From NCBI GenBank assembly GCA_036346225.1, contig JARFIW010001186.1, positions 1,375,501 through 1,439,500 of the forward strand: a DNA stretch of 64,000 bases, read 5' to 3'. The notes under the pieces are model-generated. The model searched no databases. It was not told the origin of the DNA and saw only the letters and a list, made by a program, of their open reading frames with translations. The first letter of the stretch is position 1, and every line of letters begins with the position of its first letter. This document shows, piece by piece, positions 45,730 through 56,801 of this stretch. Source of the stretch: Platerodrilus igneus (taxonomy: Eukaryota > Arthropoda > Insecta > Coleoptera > Lycidae). Made by a program: the position numbers and the translations under genes.

Positions 45730-47900
45730 GTAGTGTTGGTTATTGCTATCAATTAAAAAGATCGATAGATGGAATAGGAAACAGCTGTTGTCAGGTACAA
45801 ATGCGGCTTGCGAACGCGAAAACAAGGAAAAATTATTAGATAGAATAGGTACAAGTGAGATAGGTGTAGGCGAACATAAGCGTTCGTTGGCTTTGGTGAG
45901 TGAATACAAGGTTTGGTGGAGTGAGAACAAAGTAAAAGGCGAGGGTAGAGCGTATGTATAGAAGTGAGATAAGTATATCACGTGTTAATGTAGACACAGT
46001 TTAAACTTAAGAGGAAAGGGTGATTTTTGTCAGTTACAGTAAAACTTGCAAACCAGTAAACAAAGAGAGATTATTTGACAAAATGGGTATGAGTGAGATA
46101 AGCAGAAATGGAACTTTAACGTTCATGGACAACGGAGATGACAGATAAAGTAGACAGGTGATGTAGTGCGTATGTATTGAAGTGAGATAGCTACAACACG
46201 TATTATTAGAAACGCGTTTTAAGGTTAACTTTTGCCAGTAGGGATTTAATTTTCAAGGAAATGTTTTGAAAAGTGTTGTCAGTTAGAATGAATATGAAGA
46301 AATGATGTTAGTACGTGCGTTGTTGTAAGGGTAACCTTAAGTTTTTGTAGAAAATCGTTTTCGGTTGGAAATGAAATATAGAGCTTTGTGTACGTTAGTT
46401 AAAGTGTTTGGGGAAATATGTAGCCGTTGGAAATTTTATGAATTGAATGTTTGTTTGTATTGAGGGAATTAGCAAGTTTTAGATGAGCAGAAAAAAAATA
46501 TATAAACTTCAACGAATGGTGGTCTGGCTATCTCTTTTTAGGCTTACACTTGTAGTTTACAACCAGCTGACGGCTCCAATTATTAATACGTTTAAGAGTT
46601 GTATAAAAGTTCTGTTTATGTAAGTAGAACTGTTACATTTTCAACCAAACTTCGTCTGGTTAATGAGATGGTCTAGTCTGTCGGTCGGTCTGTCTGTCTG
46701 TCCGTTGCACGGTTCCCGTGATGTTACAAGACATATAATATATGATTCTTATCCAGTTTTTTACGCTGAATACGAATACGCTATTCACTTTTCGATATTT
46801 CAATTATTAATCAAGATATTCGACTTTAAATACGAATTTTTACACATTACTATTTATTATTTAATTGTTTTATATATCGCGTACAATTAAATTTCAATTA
46901 TTTAACACAAAGGTAAGTAATATTTGTTGAACTTAATGTCTAAGTTTGGTTGTGAGCCGTACATGCGGCTTAGATTTTTTTTTTAATTTGCACTAAGTGT
47001 ACTAAGTATAAAATTGAGAATGGAGTAAAAGATGGTGTTTGGTCGAACTGGTTGATTACCTACACTTTATAGAAAAAGTTTGGGAGACTGAATGCAGTAT
47101 GGTAGTGGAAAACGAGATAACTCTTTGGTGATATGGTTGGAGCTAGCAGTCGTGGTGATTGCATTCCAGATTGGGGTTTGCATTGTGGGTATAATGTTAT
47201 GAACTAAAAAGATAAACTTGGGAAGAGTTACGGATTGAACTTTTTCTGTTGCATTATTGTACTGTATTTTATGTGGGAATTTAACTTTAGAAACGATTTA
47301 TGATATTAACAATATTTGGTATGTACAAGGTAAAACGGTACTTTTGGGGATTGATGTGCAAAATTTGGCACGAAGGATTAAGGTTTTACTATGAGCTTGT
47401 ACTAAACCGGAGTTAAAGTAAAGACTGTGGTAAAGCCCTGTTACTTTCTATGATAATATAATTGCAAATATTTATCTGGGGTAACTATTGATTTCAAAAT
47501 GTATTGTGAAATGTGTTATTTTAACAAAGAGGATGTATATAATGTATAAATAATAAGTGAACGAGGAGTTTTATGTTGATCTTGGCATGTCTTTTCTATG
47601 AATATGTTAATAAACTTAGGCGATTTACCGCAGCAGAATTTTTTTTTGGTAGTTAGTTAGATTTACAGAAAGCAGCTGAAAAGCAGCGGCATACTTTGTT
47701 GCAAAGCAGAATATTTTAAGCCTTTTAGGTATATAAGCAGCATCGAAGGTTTGTAGCATTTTTGGGTTTTTGTATTTTAGAGACTGCAGTTTTCGCAGCA
47801 TTTTGGCACTCAGAAAGTGGGCTCTTTATAGTAGTGAGTGACGACCAGCAACGACCGTCTCAGCAATTTTGACGCCCTAAATGGCGGGACTGGAAATAGT
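45730..47900 (+). mobile_element. LTR-like non-coding repeat (family R), plus orientation
   Basis: Matches the minus strand of 24.77-26.76 kb in several ordered blocks: GAAGTGAGATA-------ACGTGTTA near 45960, ATGTACAAGGTAAAA near 47325, AAGGTTTTACTATGAGC near 47377, AAGCCCTGTTA near 47434, AAAGAGGATGTATATAAT near 47527. Within it about 220 bp are duplicated (GCGTATGTAT-GAAGTGAGATA at 45950 and 46169). Toward the end are AATAAAC (47620) and GC-richer sequence as in an LTR. A GTCT-rich patch lies at 46677-46705. No real coding; the 72- and 125-codon frames at 45604-45981 are overlapping chance frames on opposite strands. Confidence 0.5.
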
Positions 47901-48240
47901 ATAAGGTCAGACCCAAAGCTCGTAGCAAAATATATTATCCTTCAGTTATGCGTTTAAGGTCAGCTAGCGGAATTTAAAAGTAAACTACTTATAGATGCCA
48001 AAATTTTCGGATTTTTATCGTATCTTCGATCACAGGCTTTTCTAAAATAATGTTAACAGGCTAAAGCTTACATAAAATAAATACAACTTATAAATTGAGA
48101 ATATTAAAATTGACATCTAAATTAATTGATTCTATATATAAAATTTTAGATTTTATTGCCTTTTGAATTTATAAAATTGTATAATTTGTAAAAGTATTAA
48201 AATGTAAAAATAAATTTTGTTTCTAATTAACGGATTGTAT
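47901..48240. other. unrecognised AT-rich DNA
   Basis: Nothing supported. Confidence 0.3.
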
Positions 48241-48242
48241 GA

Positions 48243-48371
48243 TTTTGTGTGTGTACCTGCGAGTTTTCGTTTGTATGTGTGTTTGTGTGCATGTTTACTT
48301 GTGTTATGTGCGTGTGTGTGTGTTGGCTTTTGTGTGTGTATGTACATCCGCGCGCGTGTGTGTGTGAGTGA
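48243..48371. repeat. (GT)-rich imperfect microsatellite
   Basis: GTGTGTG runs interrupted by short words, ending CCGCGCGCGTGTGTG. Low-complexity. Confidence 0.85.
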
Positions 48372-48439
48372 GAGAGTGCACATGTGTATATGAGTGTTAC
48401 TTGAGTTATACTTCTTGCATTAACTATTTATCAACTATT

Positions 48440-48790
48440 GCTCTGAAATTAAGTAGGTAGGCATAAATCAAACTCAAGTCATTAATATTAGTTTTTATTT
48501 ACTGCATTTTGTTTTTGAAAAATATGACACAGTTATAAAAACAATCTTGTTTGTTTACCTTTTTCAAATTCTAATACTTGAGGATTTTTAAAATCCATTT
48601 TATGATTAAAATTAATTAAATGTGGTAATAAAGCACAGGAATTTGGCTTGACTCTAATGTCGATTTTAGGTTCTGTTGGCATAGGCATTGCGAGATTTGA
48701 CCAATGTATAAATTATCGCAATATAAACAGTTAATTTGATATACACTGTTTTTTTTTTGTTGGAGTTTTGGAGCTTATCTTTTAATTTTG
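48440..48790 (-). pseudogene. Penelope GIY-YIG endonuclease
   Basis: Nicks target DNA for insertion. Minus strand reads KTVYQINCLYCDNLYIGQIS (the VY..C..C...YIG signature) at about 48690-48750, then LKSTLESSQ, and in another frame LLPHLINFNHKMDFKNPQVL with EFEKGKQTRLFL. The first Tyr-Ile-Gly block is intact; frames are split by at least two shifts. Confidence 0.75.
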
Positions 48791-48839
48791 AGAATAGAGT
48801 ACCCATTGTTAATATATTTCTTTTAGTAAGTTTAAAATT

Positions 48840-50430
48840 ATGAGTCTTAAAGACCTGAGTTAATTTTTGAGTTGTGTTCTATGTGTGGTAGTGTTTTGTG
48901 TATGTGACTACCTTTGTTATTATTTTTGGTGTTATGGTTTGTATTTACATTTATTTGGGGATTATATAATAATTTCGTTATTAATAAAGGTGGATACTTA
49001 TTCGTTATTAAAATATGTTTTAGCTTTTGGATGTTTTTATTATAAAAAGTAAGATGTGATATCAATTTAATTCTATTTTCTAATGTAAAAATGTAAAAAT
49101 AAAATTTAGTTTTGTTTTGAAAGGGTGGTAGGACAAATAATTTAAATACCTATCTGAGCCTCTAGGTTTTTGGTACTAATTTAAAATAATTTTAGTTTAA
49201 CCGTTTCTAATTAATAATGTATCTAAAAATGGTATCGATCTATTGATTCAGTTTCTATTGTAAATTTGATACGGTTGTTATAACTACTAAAAATTTCTAA
49301 AGTTCCATGTACGTTGTTATTTGGAATAGCTGTCATTAAATCGTCTACAAATTTTTTTATAAACGGTAGGTAAAACGGTAGTTGTGGAATAACTGTGTTT
49401 AACGATTCATCTATTACTATCTGTGCTAAGATGGGACTGCGATTTGATCCCATGGGGCATCTAAAAATTTGTATGCAAAATTTATTATTAAAAGAAGGAT
49501 CAAATAAAAAGTCAATTATTTATAAAAATATTATTTTAAAAAACTTACAATTTGATTTCAATTACGTTCCAGATTTTGCTAATGTTGTTTATGACTAGTT
49601 CTTTAGATATGCTTGTGTATAGGGCTTGAACGTCCAAACCTATAAGTATGTAGTCGTTTGGTAATTAAAAATTATCAATTTGTTCAGCAAATTAAAGTCT
49701 GATATTATAACTTTTAGTAGAAACGGATTTTGCTAAAATTACAGAAAGGAATTTTGTTAGTTGTTCCTTGGCAGCATTATTTGTAACAACAATAAGACGG
49801 CATGGATTATTAATTTTATGAATTTTGGGAAATTCATAAAGTTTTAGAAATATACTGCTGTAGTTGTTAAAGGATTTTGCTTCTAAATCATTATTTTGTG
49901 TTGTTTCAATTTTTTTATTAATTCGATGGTCTTCTTTTGAAATTTAACTGTTGGACTTATTTTAATTTCATTATAAACTTTATTATCTTTTAGTAAATTT
50001 GTCATTGCTTTTATATAATTTGTTTTAGATATAGCAACTGTTACATTACCTTTATCAGCTTTCGTTACTAATAGATCTTCATGTTGGTTCAAGAAATTTT
50101 GCATTGTTTATAGTCATGCCAAAATTTTGATTTGCTATTTGTGCTTTGATGAATATAACTAGTTATAATATTAGTGACATAAGTCCTTTTCAAGTCTGTA
50201 TTTTTTTATTTAATGTTAAGAAGTATACTTTCTACATCTGTGAGTAATTCTGTGATTATAGTGTTACTAATTAGAGGTTGCATGATGAATTTTGGACCTA
50301 ATGCAAGAATCGCTTGTATATTATATGGCAAGTTTATGTTGCTAATATTTTTAAACCAATTACTAGTTGGACATAATTCAATTTTATTACCAACAACATT
50401 AAGAAATAAGAAAATAAGGTATAAATAATT
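48840..50430 (-). pseudogene. Penelope reverse transcriptase
   Basis: Pieces on the minus strand: LGPKFIMQPLISNTIITELL-like N-terminal part (about 50210-50310), NQHEDLLVTKADKGNVTVAI (49883-50104), LPKIHKINNPCRLIVV, motif A YILIGLDVQALYTSI (about 49610-49650), MGSNRSPILAQIVIDE and motif C KKFVDDLMTAI (49223-49453), and the post-RT segment MISHLTFYNKNIQKLKHIL (48847-49065). Catalytic Asp residues of both motifs are visible. Frameshifted between blocks, so inactive. Confidence 0.85.
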
Positions 50431-50945
50431 CTACTTAAGTATATTTCTGTCTGTTGGGCCAAAATCCGAGGGAAGATTATTATTAATATATCCCATGATA
50501 CATCTACTGCACTCTTAGATGATATGCAATCTACCAACTTAGAAAAGCAATCAAAATTTGTCGTATTATTAACCTAAAGACAGAAATTTAAGTATATCTT
50601 ACAATGTTTTCTATAATATTTCAAAAATTAAATTTTAAGTTAAGAATTTGTCAGCGCCGTATTGCATATTAGCCAAATTAGACAATTAGTTTCCTCAACA
50701 AACACCTGACTTTAACAATTTTTTAACAAACAATCAATTCTCAACAATTTTAAAGCTTTCATTTTCTTATTAGTGCTCATAACTTTTATAATTTTGTCAA
50801 TAAATAGAACGTGTGTAGGTAATCCATAAAAAATACCCACTTTCGTTATCAGGAGAGCGATAAACGATAACAAGAAAATCACACCAGTTCAATGTCTATA
50901 GTTATAGATAAGTCAAGAACGTTACTTTACCAAGTACTCATCTAT

Positions 50946-50948
<3 letters not shown>
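50431..50948. other. flank of the Penelope element, unrecognised
   Basis: May include 5' element sequence; nothing definite. Confidence 0.3.

Positions 50949-50994
<46 letters not shown>
50949..50994. repeat. (AT)n microsatellite
   Basis: 46 bp AT run followed by TTGCTGTG. Confidence 0.95.
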
Positions 50995-50996
<2 letters not shown>

Positions 50997-51270
50997 CTGT
51001 GTTGCTCGCAGCCCCTACAATGAGCGTCATATTTATGTCGTGTTAACCTCCTGTAGAAAAATATAACCCTTGTTATTATATTAAATATTTAGCCCCACGA
51101 TTGGGTCGAGCTATATTTATGCTGTGATATTCGCCCCACGGCTTGGGCATGTCTATTTACTGTGATATTTCCTTTATATTAAGCCCCATAAATTGGGAGA
51201 CATATTTACTTATATTAAACCCCTACGCTTGAACCATATTTATGCTATGATTTATACTTTTATTACTCAA
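50995..51270. repeat. tandem array of primer-binding-site-like units
   Basis: About five units of 36-80 bp begin with GCCCC or ACCCC: near 51010 (GCCCCTACAATGAGCGTC), 51091 (GCCCCACGATTGGGTCG), 51132 (GCCCCACGGCTTGGGC), 51184 (GCCCCATAAATTGGGAG) and 51224 (ACCCCTACGCTTG). Each is followed by ATATTTATGCTGTGAT or a variant. The reverse complement of GCCCCACG-TTGGGCG closely resembles a tRNA-Lys primer-binding site. Confidence 0.7.
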
Positions 51271-52635
51271 GCACTTGTAGAGATGTTAATTTATAATTTT
51301 CTTTGCTTCGACTAGCTGATTCAATTAAATAAAGCACTTCTACAATACACAGTATAATGATTACGGCTCTTACATTTTAAATTATTATTGAGATAAAGCA
51401 GTTTTAAAAATAAATCATATCAAAAATATCTAACCTGAAGTGGTTTTGCAGATGCTCTGCATTCCTAAGAATTGAAGTCGATATCCAAATCGTTATTGAT
51501 GTGTTTATTCCAATGAAAGGTTTTTCATTTCCGCAATAGAATATTTACCATCAATTTGCTTGAACAGGTAGCATTCTCCAAAGTCTCGTATCCAAAAATT
51601 GTATTTCAGATCGTAATTGATCGTTATTTATAGTTTTAACAGGAATCGTAACGTTATTTTGATTGTAATTTAAGATTGTAATGGTAGTTAAGACGACAAT
51701 TAAGATTCTAATCAAGATAATAATTCGGATGTAATTAGGATGCTAGTAGGATAATAATTTGGAGGTAATTAGGATGTTATTAGGAGCCCTGTTTTATTTA
51801 TTATTAGAAATGGTATAATTTCACTAAATCTTATCTACTTACGTCTTCAGAAGTACGGCTCGCTTGTACAATTACACACTCTTAAATTTCACTTTTAATT
51901 TAATTTACTATTCACGTAAATATTTAGCACTTTCAAGTATAGTGACTGCCCAGCTTCAAAGTATACTAATTCAATATTCAATTGTCAAGATATTTATAGG
52001 ATCGGCCCCCTTTTGTTTGTGGTTCGTTGACTTCACGTGCTAGGCGAGCTCAAGCGTCTTATCTCTTGTTATTTTGGGAAAGTTTACCAATTGTATGTAT
52101 TTTAATTGCATGAAGCAATGCTCTTGGTCACGTAATTTAATGTTATACCTCACAACTAATTCAGAAATCCCAGGAATTTCTGTTCATAAAAGAACGTTCT
52201 AATGTTGTTGGCCTTATTCTAATTTGAATGGAATAAATTTGGTGTTTGTTTATTTCCTAATAAATTGGATTTTTGAACAAATGTGATTTTTTTAGATCAC
52301 GTACGCTTTTAAATAATGCATAATTTCTAAGTGCATTTAAGATGATATATGAACGCACTTTTTGAATATTTATCTAGCCAATTCATGCAGGTTTTTTACT
52401 GATTTAATTTCAATGCGTTTCGTTACATTTTTAAATTCTAATCTTTGCTCGTAGCTACTCTTGGATATGTGTTCTAATCGCTTGTACTGCTATATACAGT
52501 GTGCTCTCAACTAATAATATTTATAATGACATATTTACTCCTCTAATATCTGCAATTCTGTTACTTGGGAGTTTCCCATGTTTATACTACGACCCCTATG
52601 ACTTAACCTACCCCTAAATTAACCCCTAATTACAG

Positions 52636-52637
<2 letters not shown>
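51271..52637. other. unassigned; possible LTR-like body on the minus strand
   Basis: By position (after the junction array) it may be another family R-type element. A local AATTAGGATG/TAATTTGGA minirepeat lies at 51640-51785. No coding. Confidence 0.35.

Positions 52638-52676
<39 letters not shown>
52638..52676. repeat. (TA)n microsatellite
   Basis: 39 bp TA run directly joined to the SINE-B copy. Confidence 0.95.
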
Positions 52677-52678
<2 letters not shown>

Positions 52679-52874
52679 TAAACGCATGATTCCGGCAAAA
52701 CCAAGATACAGGTTCAAGTCCTGTCCAAAACCTTATATTTTCTATCTTTCAATTACTAGCTCGATTTGAAATGATCGTTTGGGCTTTGCATAAAAGTCTT
52801 ATAATACGAAGGTATTTATCAACTTACCTTGTGTAAATAACTATCTAAAATACATGTATATACATATACACACA

Positions 52875-52877
<3 letters not shown>
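52677..52877 (+). mobile_element. SINE-like unit B, 5'-truncated copy
   Basis: Starts with the 3' two-thirds of a tRNA-like head (AAACGCATG, then a perfect T-arm ACAGG/CCTGT at about 52707-52724), followed by a body with TCGATTTGAAATG and TTTGGGCTTTGCATAAAAGT, and CAACTTACCTTGTG. It is flanked by (TA)n at both sides. Matches the body of the 60.9-62.0 kb locus. Confidence 0.75.

Positions 52878-52918
<41 letters not shown>
52878..52918. repeat. (TA)n microsatellite
   Basis: 41 bp TA run preceded by CACACACA. Confidence 0.95.
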
Positions 52919-52920
<2 letters not shown>

Positions 52921-53465
52921 CATGTTCAAAATATGTGTTGAAATGTTAAATTTAAGAAATGCTATTGTATTTTATATTTTTTGTATTTATTTTCTATTAC
53001 TATAATTTTAGTTTATTAAAAGTGAGTGGGATGGTTTGACTTGTAGTTTGTAGCAAACATCTTACCTAAAGTTTTGGATGCAAGTCCAGTGTACAAATGC
53101 AACCAAACATAGAAGATTGTTTCTCGACATCTAAACTGAAGTATAAAGAGGGTTCAAAACTACGTAAGTACTATACAAAAAATTTCAACTATTAGCCAGC
53201 AGATCAATAAAATGTCTACAATACACAAGTTACAAAACTCTTTGATCTCCTAAATTAAACTACACATTTCCAAAAGGTGAATTCTGCATCATTTAGACTA
53301 AAACCTAAAAAGTTACAAAAGGGCGTTTTAGCCTAGGTTTATCTAATATCACGTACAAGTATTTAAACGAAACGTTATTTATAATATGTTAGGAAACGCC
53401 ATCAATTAAAATATCCTAACACCTGTTAAAGAACACTGCAAAATAAATCCTTCAATGCTTTCAAT
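52919..53465. other. unrecognised DNA
   Basis: May include decayed mariner sequence upstream of the relic at 53466; no motif found. Confidence 0.3.
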
Positions 53466-53670
53466 GCTGTTCTTGGAAGTGAGAATTCACATGAAAGGTC
53501 ACAGTTTTGATACAGTAGATGTGGAAGCCATTCAGAACATAACGCTGAAAATGCAAGACAGCTTTCAGGAAAATGATTTTGTTTGATGCTTTCCAAGTAT
53601 GACACAAATGTTGGATGCGTTGTAGCAATTCATAGGGAGGCTACATTGGAAGAAATGGGAGTCATTAATG
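53466..53670 (+). pseudogene. mariner transposase C-terminal relic (second type)
   Basis: Plus-strand reads FLEVRIHMKGHSFDTVDVEA with AIQNITLKMQDSFQENDF, then in the next frame CFQV-HKCWMRCSNS-GGYIG. This is the C-terminal arrangement (RGHRFDT..E.I, then CF..W..RW..C....G.Y) of mariner transposases of the group where the last helix ends near EGDYFEG. Two stops lie in the second part. Differs from the copies at 5.9 and 41 kb. Confidence 0.7.
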
Positions 53671-53965
53671 GTCTAAGCAGGTACAAAAAATTATTAGACC
53701 TAGTCCAGGAACTTTCTGATAGCACCTCGTATATTTACGTTATCTATGTGAATTTTGTTTTCATATTTAAATCAATAGTACTAGTTTAGCAATAACAGTC
53801 ATGGTTTGTCGATAAATTGCAAATGTGGCTTTCGTTGGTGGTCATTGGAGTCGATTCATTCCTAATTATGCAGCAGCGGTGGGGCATTTAAGTATATTGG
53901 CGATTCAAATTAATATTTAAATCGAATCAGTTATTAACAAAAAGTGTAGATACATCGGTATTTGT

Positions 53966-54055
53966 CAGTCCCGGATTTACCATTAAGCACACAAGGCAGT
54001 TGCTTAGGGCGCCAAAGTTTTAGGGGCGCCGCGCCTTTCAAAAATACTTATTTTT
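53966..54055 (+). repeat. hAT-type MITE left end
   Basis: CAGTCCCGGATTTACCATTA, followed by AAGGCAGTTGCTTAGGGCGC and CAAAG: a terminal sequence shared by common arthropod hAT MITEs. The other end is missing. Confidence 0.55.
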
Positions 54056-54229
54056 CCGTATTGTTATAACAGAATCAATAACATAAAACTGTTTAAGATA
54101 AAACAAATACATTAGTTAATACTATAAGATATAGCAAATAGTTCGGCAATTTCGTTTTAATGTTTTAAACATTAAGAAAAATGCTGCAATATGTGCATGC
54201 ACGAATCTTTGCTTCATAGTCGCGACGCT

Positions 54230-54337
54230 CCGGTAATAATTTGGAGGCCAGGATGATTAAGTAGAAGGTACGCTGTACATACACTAAACTGTATAAGCAT
54301 AAACAACTACGTTGGGCGAAGCCGGGTAATACAGCTA
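54230..54337 (+). mobile_element. possible Helitron 3' end
   Basis: Sequence GTTGGGCGAAGCCGGGTAAT then ACAGCTAG, followed by T. A GC-rich near-palindrome just before a CTAG end, inserted before T, is the form of Helitron 3' termini. The extent of the element upstream is unknown. Confidence 0.45.
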
Positions 54338-54374
54338 GTTTTGTAAAAAATATAGTACTTAAACTAAAGATATA

Positions 54375-55455
54375 CAGGGTGACTCAGCTTACTGCCGAAC
54401 ATAGGGATTTAACATTCGAAGTCGGTTATTTTGTAATTTTTGCTCCATAAATTGAAATATTTTAAAGCCAAAGTTACCGCTGAATAGGAAATTTCATTTT
54501 ACATTATTTAACACCAAACAACTGGCAAATTTGTTTAATTTTAATAAATAAATCCATACCATGTATGACACATTGTTGGAAAAGCAATTTTATAAGAAAT
54601 TCATTCTAGTATTTGTTTTTTTTATTTGCTTCAAACTGGGACAAAAAATTAAAAACTACATTATTTTTTAAACAAAAGCACACAATCTAGATTTTCGGTA
54701 GTGGTATAAACCATTTTGACACTTTTAATATTCAAAATGAAGTGAACATTGACTAATAGATGAAAAACAAAAGATTGAACGCGAGCATCTAGGTACTGCT
54801 ATATTCAGCAGCTTCACCTACATAAACAAAATACGTTGTTTTAATTTTGAGGCAAATAAAAGAAGGAAATAGTAGAATAAATTACTCATGAAAATATCTT
54901 TCCAACGATGTGCCACACATTGTATGGTGTTAGAATTTTAGAGAAGGTGGCTGTGAACAGCTAAGGGGTTAATGAAAAACGTCCGGATTTTACATAAAAA
55001 ATATCCACCTTGTTGTCTTTGTTGACATTTTTCAAGAAAAAACTGTTTTGAAAGATACTGAGATTGGATACTTTTCGTTGAAAAACACAGTATGCTTGAT
55101 AGTAAAGCAATGCATGCAACTTTGTCATTATACCAAAAAATTTGCGCAACTGCATCTTTGCTTTGTTGACATCTCATGAGTAGTAAACCTGTGCAACACT
55201 GTCACAATAATAGGCAGAATTCTTAAAATCGTGACATTTTTTTTAATAGGCGAACTCTTAGAATTGGCCATCCTTTTCAACAGATTTATTTATTAAAATT
55301 AAACGAATTTGTTAGTTATTTGGTGTTTAATAATGTAAAATAAAATTTCCTGTCTAGTAGTACCCTTGATTTTAAGATATTTCAATTTGGGGAGCAGGAA
55401 TCACAAAATAAACGATTTTCCATGTAAAATTTTGGCAGTGAGATGTGTTACTCTG
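54375..55455. mobile_element. non-autonomous mariner-type element with about 180-bp TIRs
   Basis: Flanked by TA on both sides (54373-54374 and 55456-55457). Ends read CAGGGTGACTC at the left and CAGAGTAACAC from the right. The arms (54375-54555 and 55275-55455) are diverged inverted repeats sharing ATTGAAATAT, AGGAAATTT-ATTTTACATTA and TTTAATTTTAATAAATAAATC. The interior has no recognisable transposase; a 79-codon minus-strand frame (54938-55177, motif MRCQQSKDAVAQIFWYND) is unassigned. Confidence 0.8.
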
Positions 55456-55457
55456 TA

Positions 55458-56413
55458 TAAATATTAAAGCTGTATGCAAAGACATCACAAAAATTATAAG
55501 TTTGTCATATCATATAGCTAGAACAACTTATAGCACTGTTACCCTTTGAATTTCTTTAAATTACCATAATTAGAAGATGAATGTTTACTGAAAACACTGA
55601 TTGTAGATCCTTTTCTATATTATTCTCACTCTTTTATCTTCGTATTTAAGGTCCATAGAATAAGACAATGCATTGCAAGTCCTCTACTACGGTACAGTGC
55701 AATATCAAGGTCAAGCAAAAACTCTAGGTAGGAATTATAGCTTGTAGGGCAAGATGTATAAAGTAGTAAGGTGGTCTACAAACTCTTAGCCAATCAGCGG
55801 TCGCGCGGAAAATACGTCACATTGCCTGCCAATTTAAAATTGTAGTTATAAATTCCATAAAAGCAATGATTAGGATTCGATTTAAAGCTTATAAATTAAG
55901 AAATGTGAGTTAGTCACGGATGTTATGTGAATTTTTGTTGCTGTTAAAATTTGACACTGATTTTCAAGCTAATGTTTACTAATTAATAAATATTTGTATA
56001 TGTATAATATCAATATGATAACTTCATGTTTGCATCAAATTAGGTCTTGTTAGATTATTAAATTGCATAAAAATTTTATTTAGTCAACAGAAACGAAATA
56101 GTGATGATACTGCTAAAATGAATTAAAATTATGTAAAGATATAATTTCATAAATTTTAATTCATCTTCTTAAAGCTGAAAGTGCTTAGTACATACACGTT
56201 TGTTTTCCGTATTAAATTTATCATTCCTATAAATAATACTTCCCATCCCATTCTTTACAAATTTCTGAATTTAAAACGGAAAAGAAAACTGCCCTTTTTC
56301 CACTCTCATTAAGTTTTTCGAATACGGATTTTGTATCATCTTAGTTTTAAATCGACTTATAATCTAGAATGTTTTGTCAGCGGGCGCTGTAACTTTTTTG
56401 TGTATTGTTTATT
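55458..56413. other. unrecognised DNA
   Basis: No supported gene or repeat. Confidence 0.3.
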
Positions 56414-56754
56414 GTTATAATTCTTGTATCATGTTTCTGTGCGTGTGTAGATGAAAATGGACAGGCTCAATTTTTGAAATGGCTCTTGGCACCCAAAATA
56501 TTATAAGTTTACTATTTTTTTAGAATGTCTTCTACTTTGAGGAACAATATTGTAACTGCCAACGTGGTATTTTCAAAAATTCAGTTTGTTCATTTTCATC
56601 TACATAATCCAGGAATACGACACAAAAACAATTATAACAAGAAAGAAAAGAAACAAAGGAGAAAACATTCTTAATAAGACGGATTTCTTCCTTACTGGCG
56701 ATGTAACATTTCTTTATATAGTGTTCTTTGTTCTGATACTTATTGTATTGTGTT

Positions 56755-56801
<47 letters not shown>

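Larger units (their letters stand above)
48420..50430 (-). mobile_element. Penelope-like element with GIY-YIG endonuclease
   Basis: Minus-strand pieces in order: an N-terminal region, reverse transcriptase, a linker and GIY-YIG endonuclease, the domain order of canonical Penelope-like elements. Several stops and frame changes show decay. Flanking long-terminal-repeat-like sequence was not identified. Confidence 0.85.

Noticed and set aside
45604..45981. 125-codon minus-strand frame as a gene
   Set aside because: Overlaps an opposite-strand frame inside non-coding repeat family R; Ser/Phe/Leu-rich composition follows from purine-rich DNA on the other strand.
48153..48383. 76-codon His/Thr-rich minus-strand frame
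   Set aside because: Derived from the GT-rich microsatellite.
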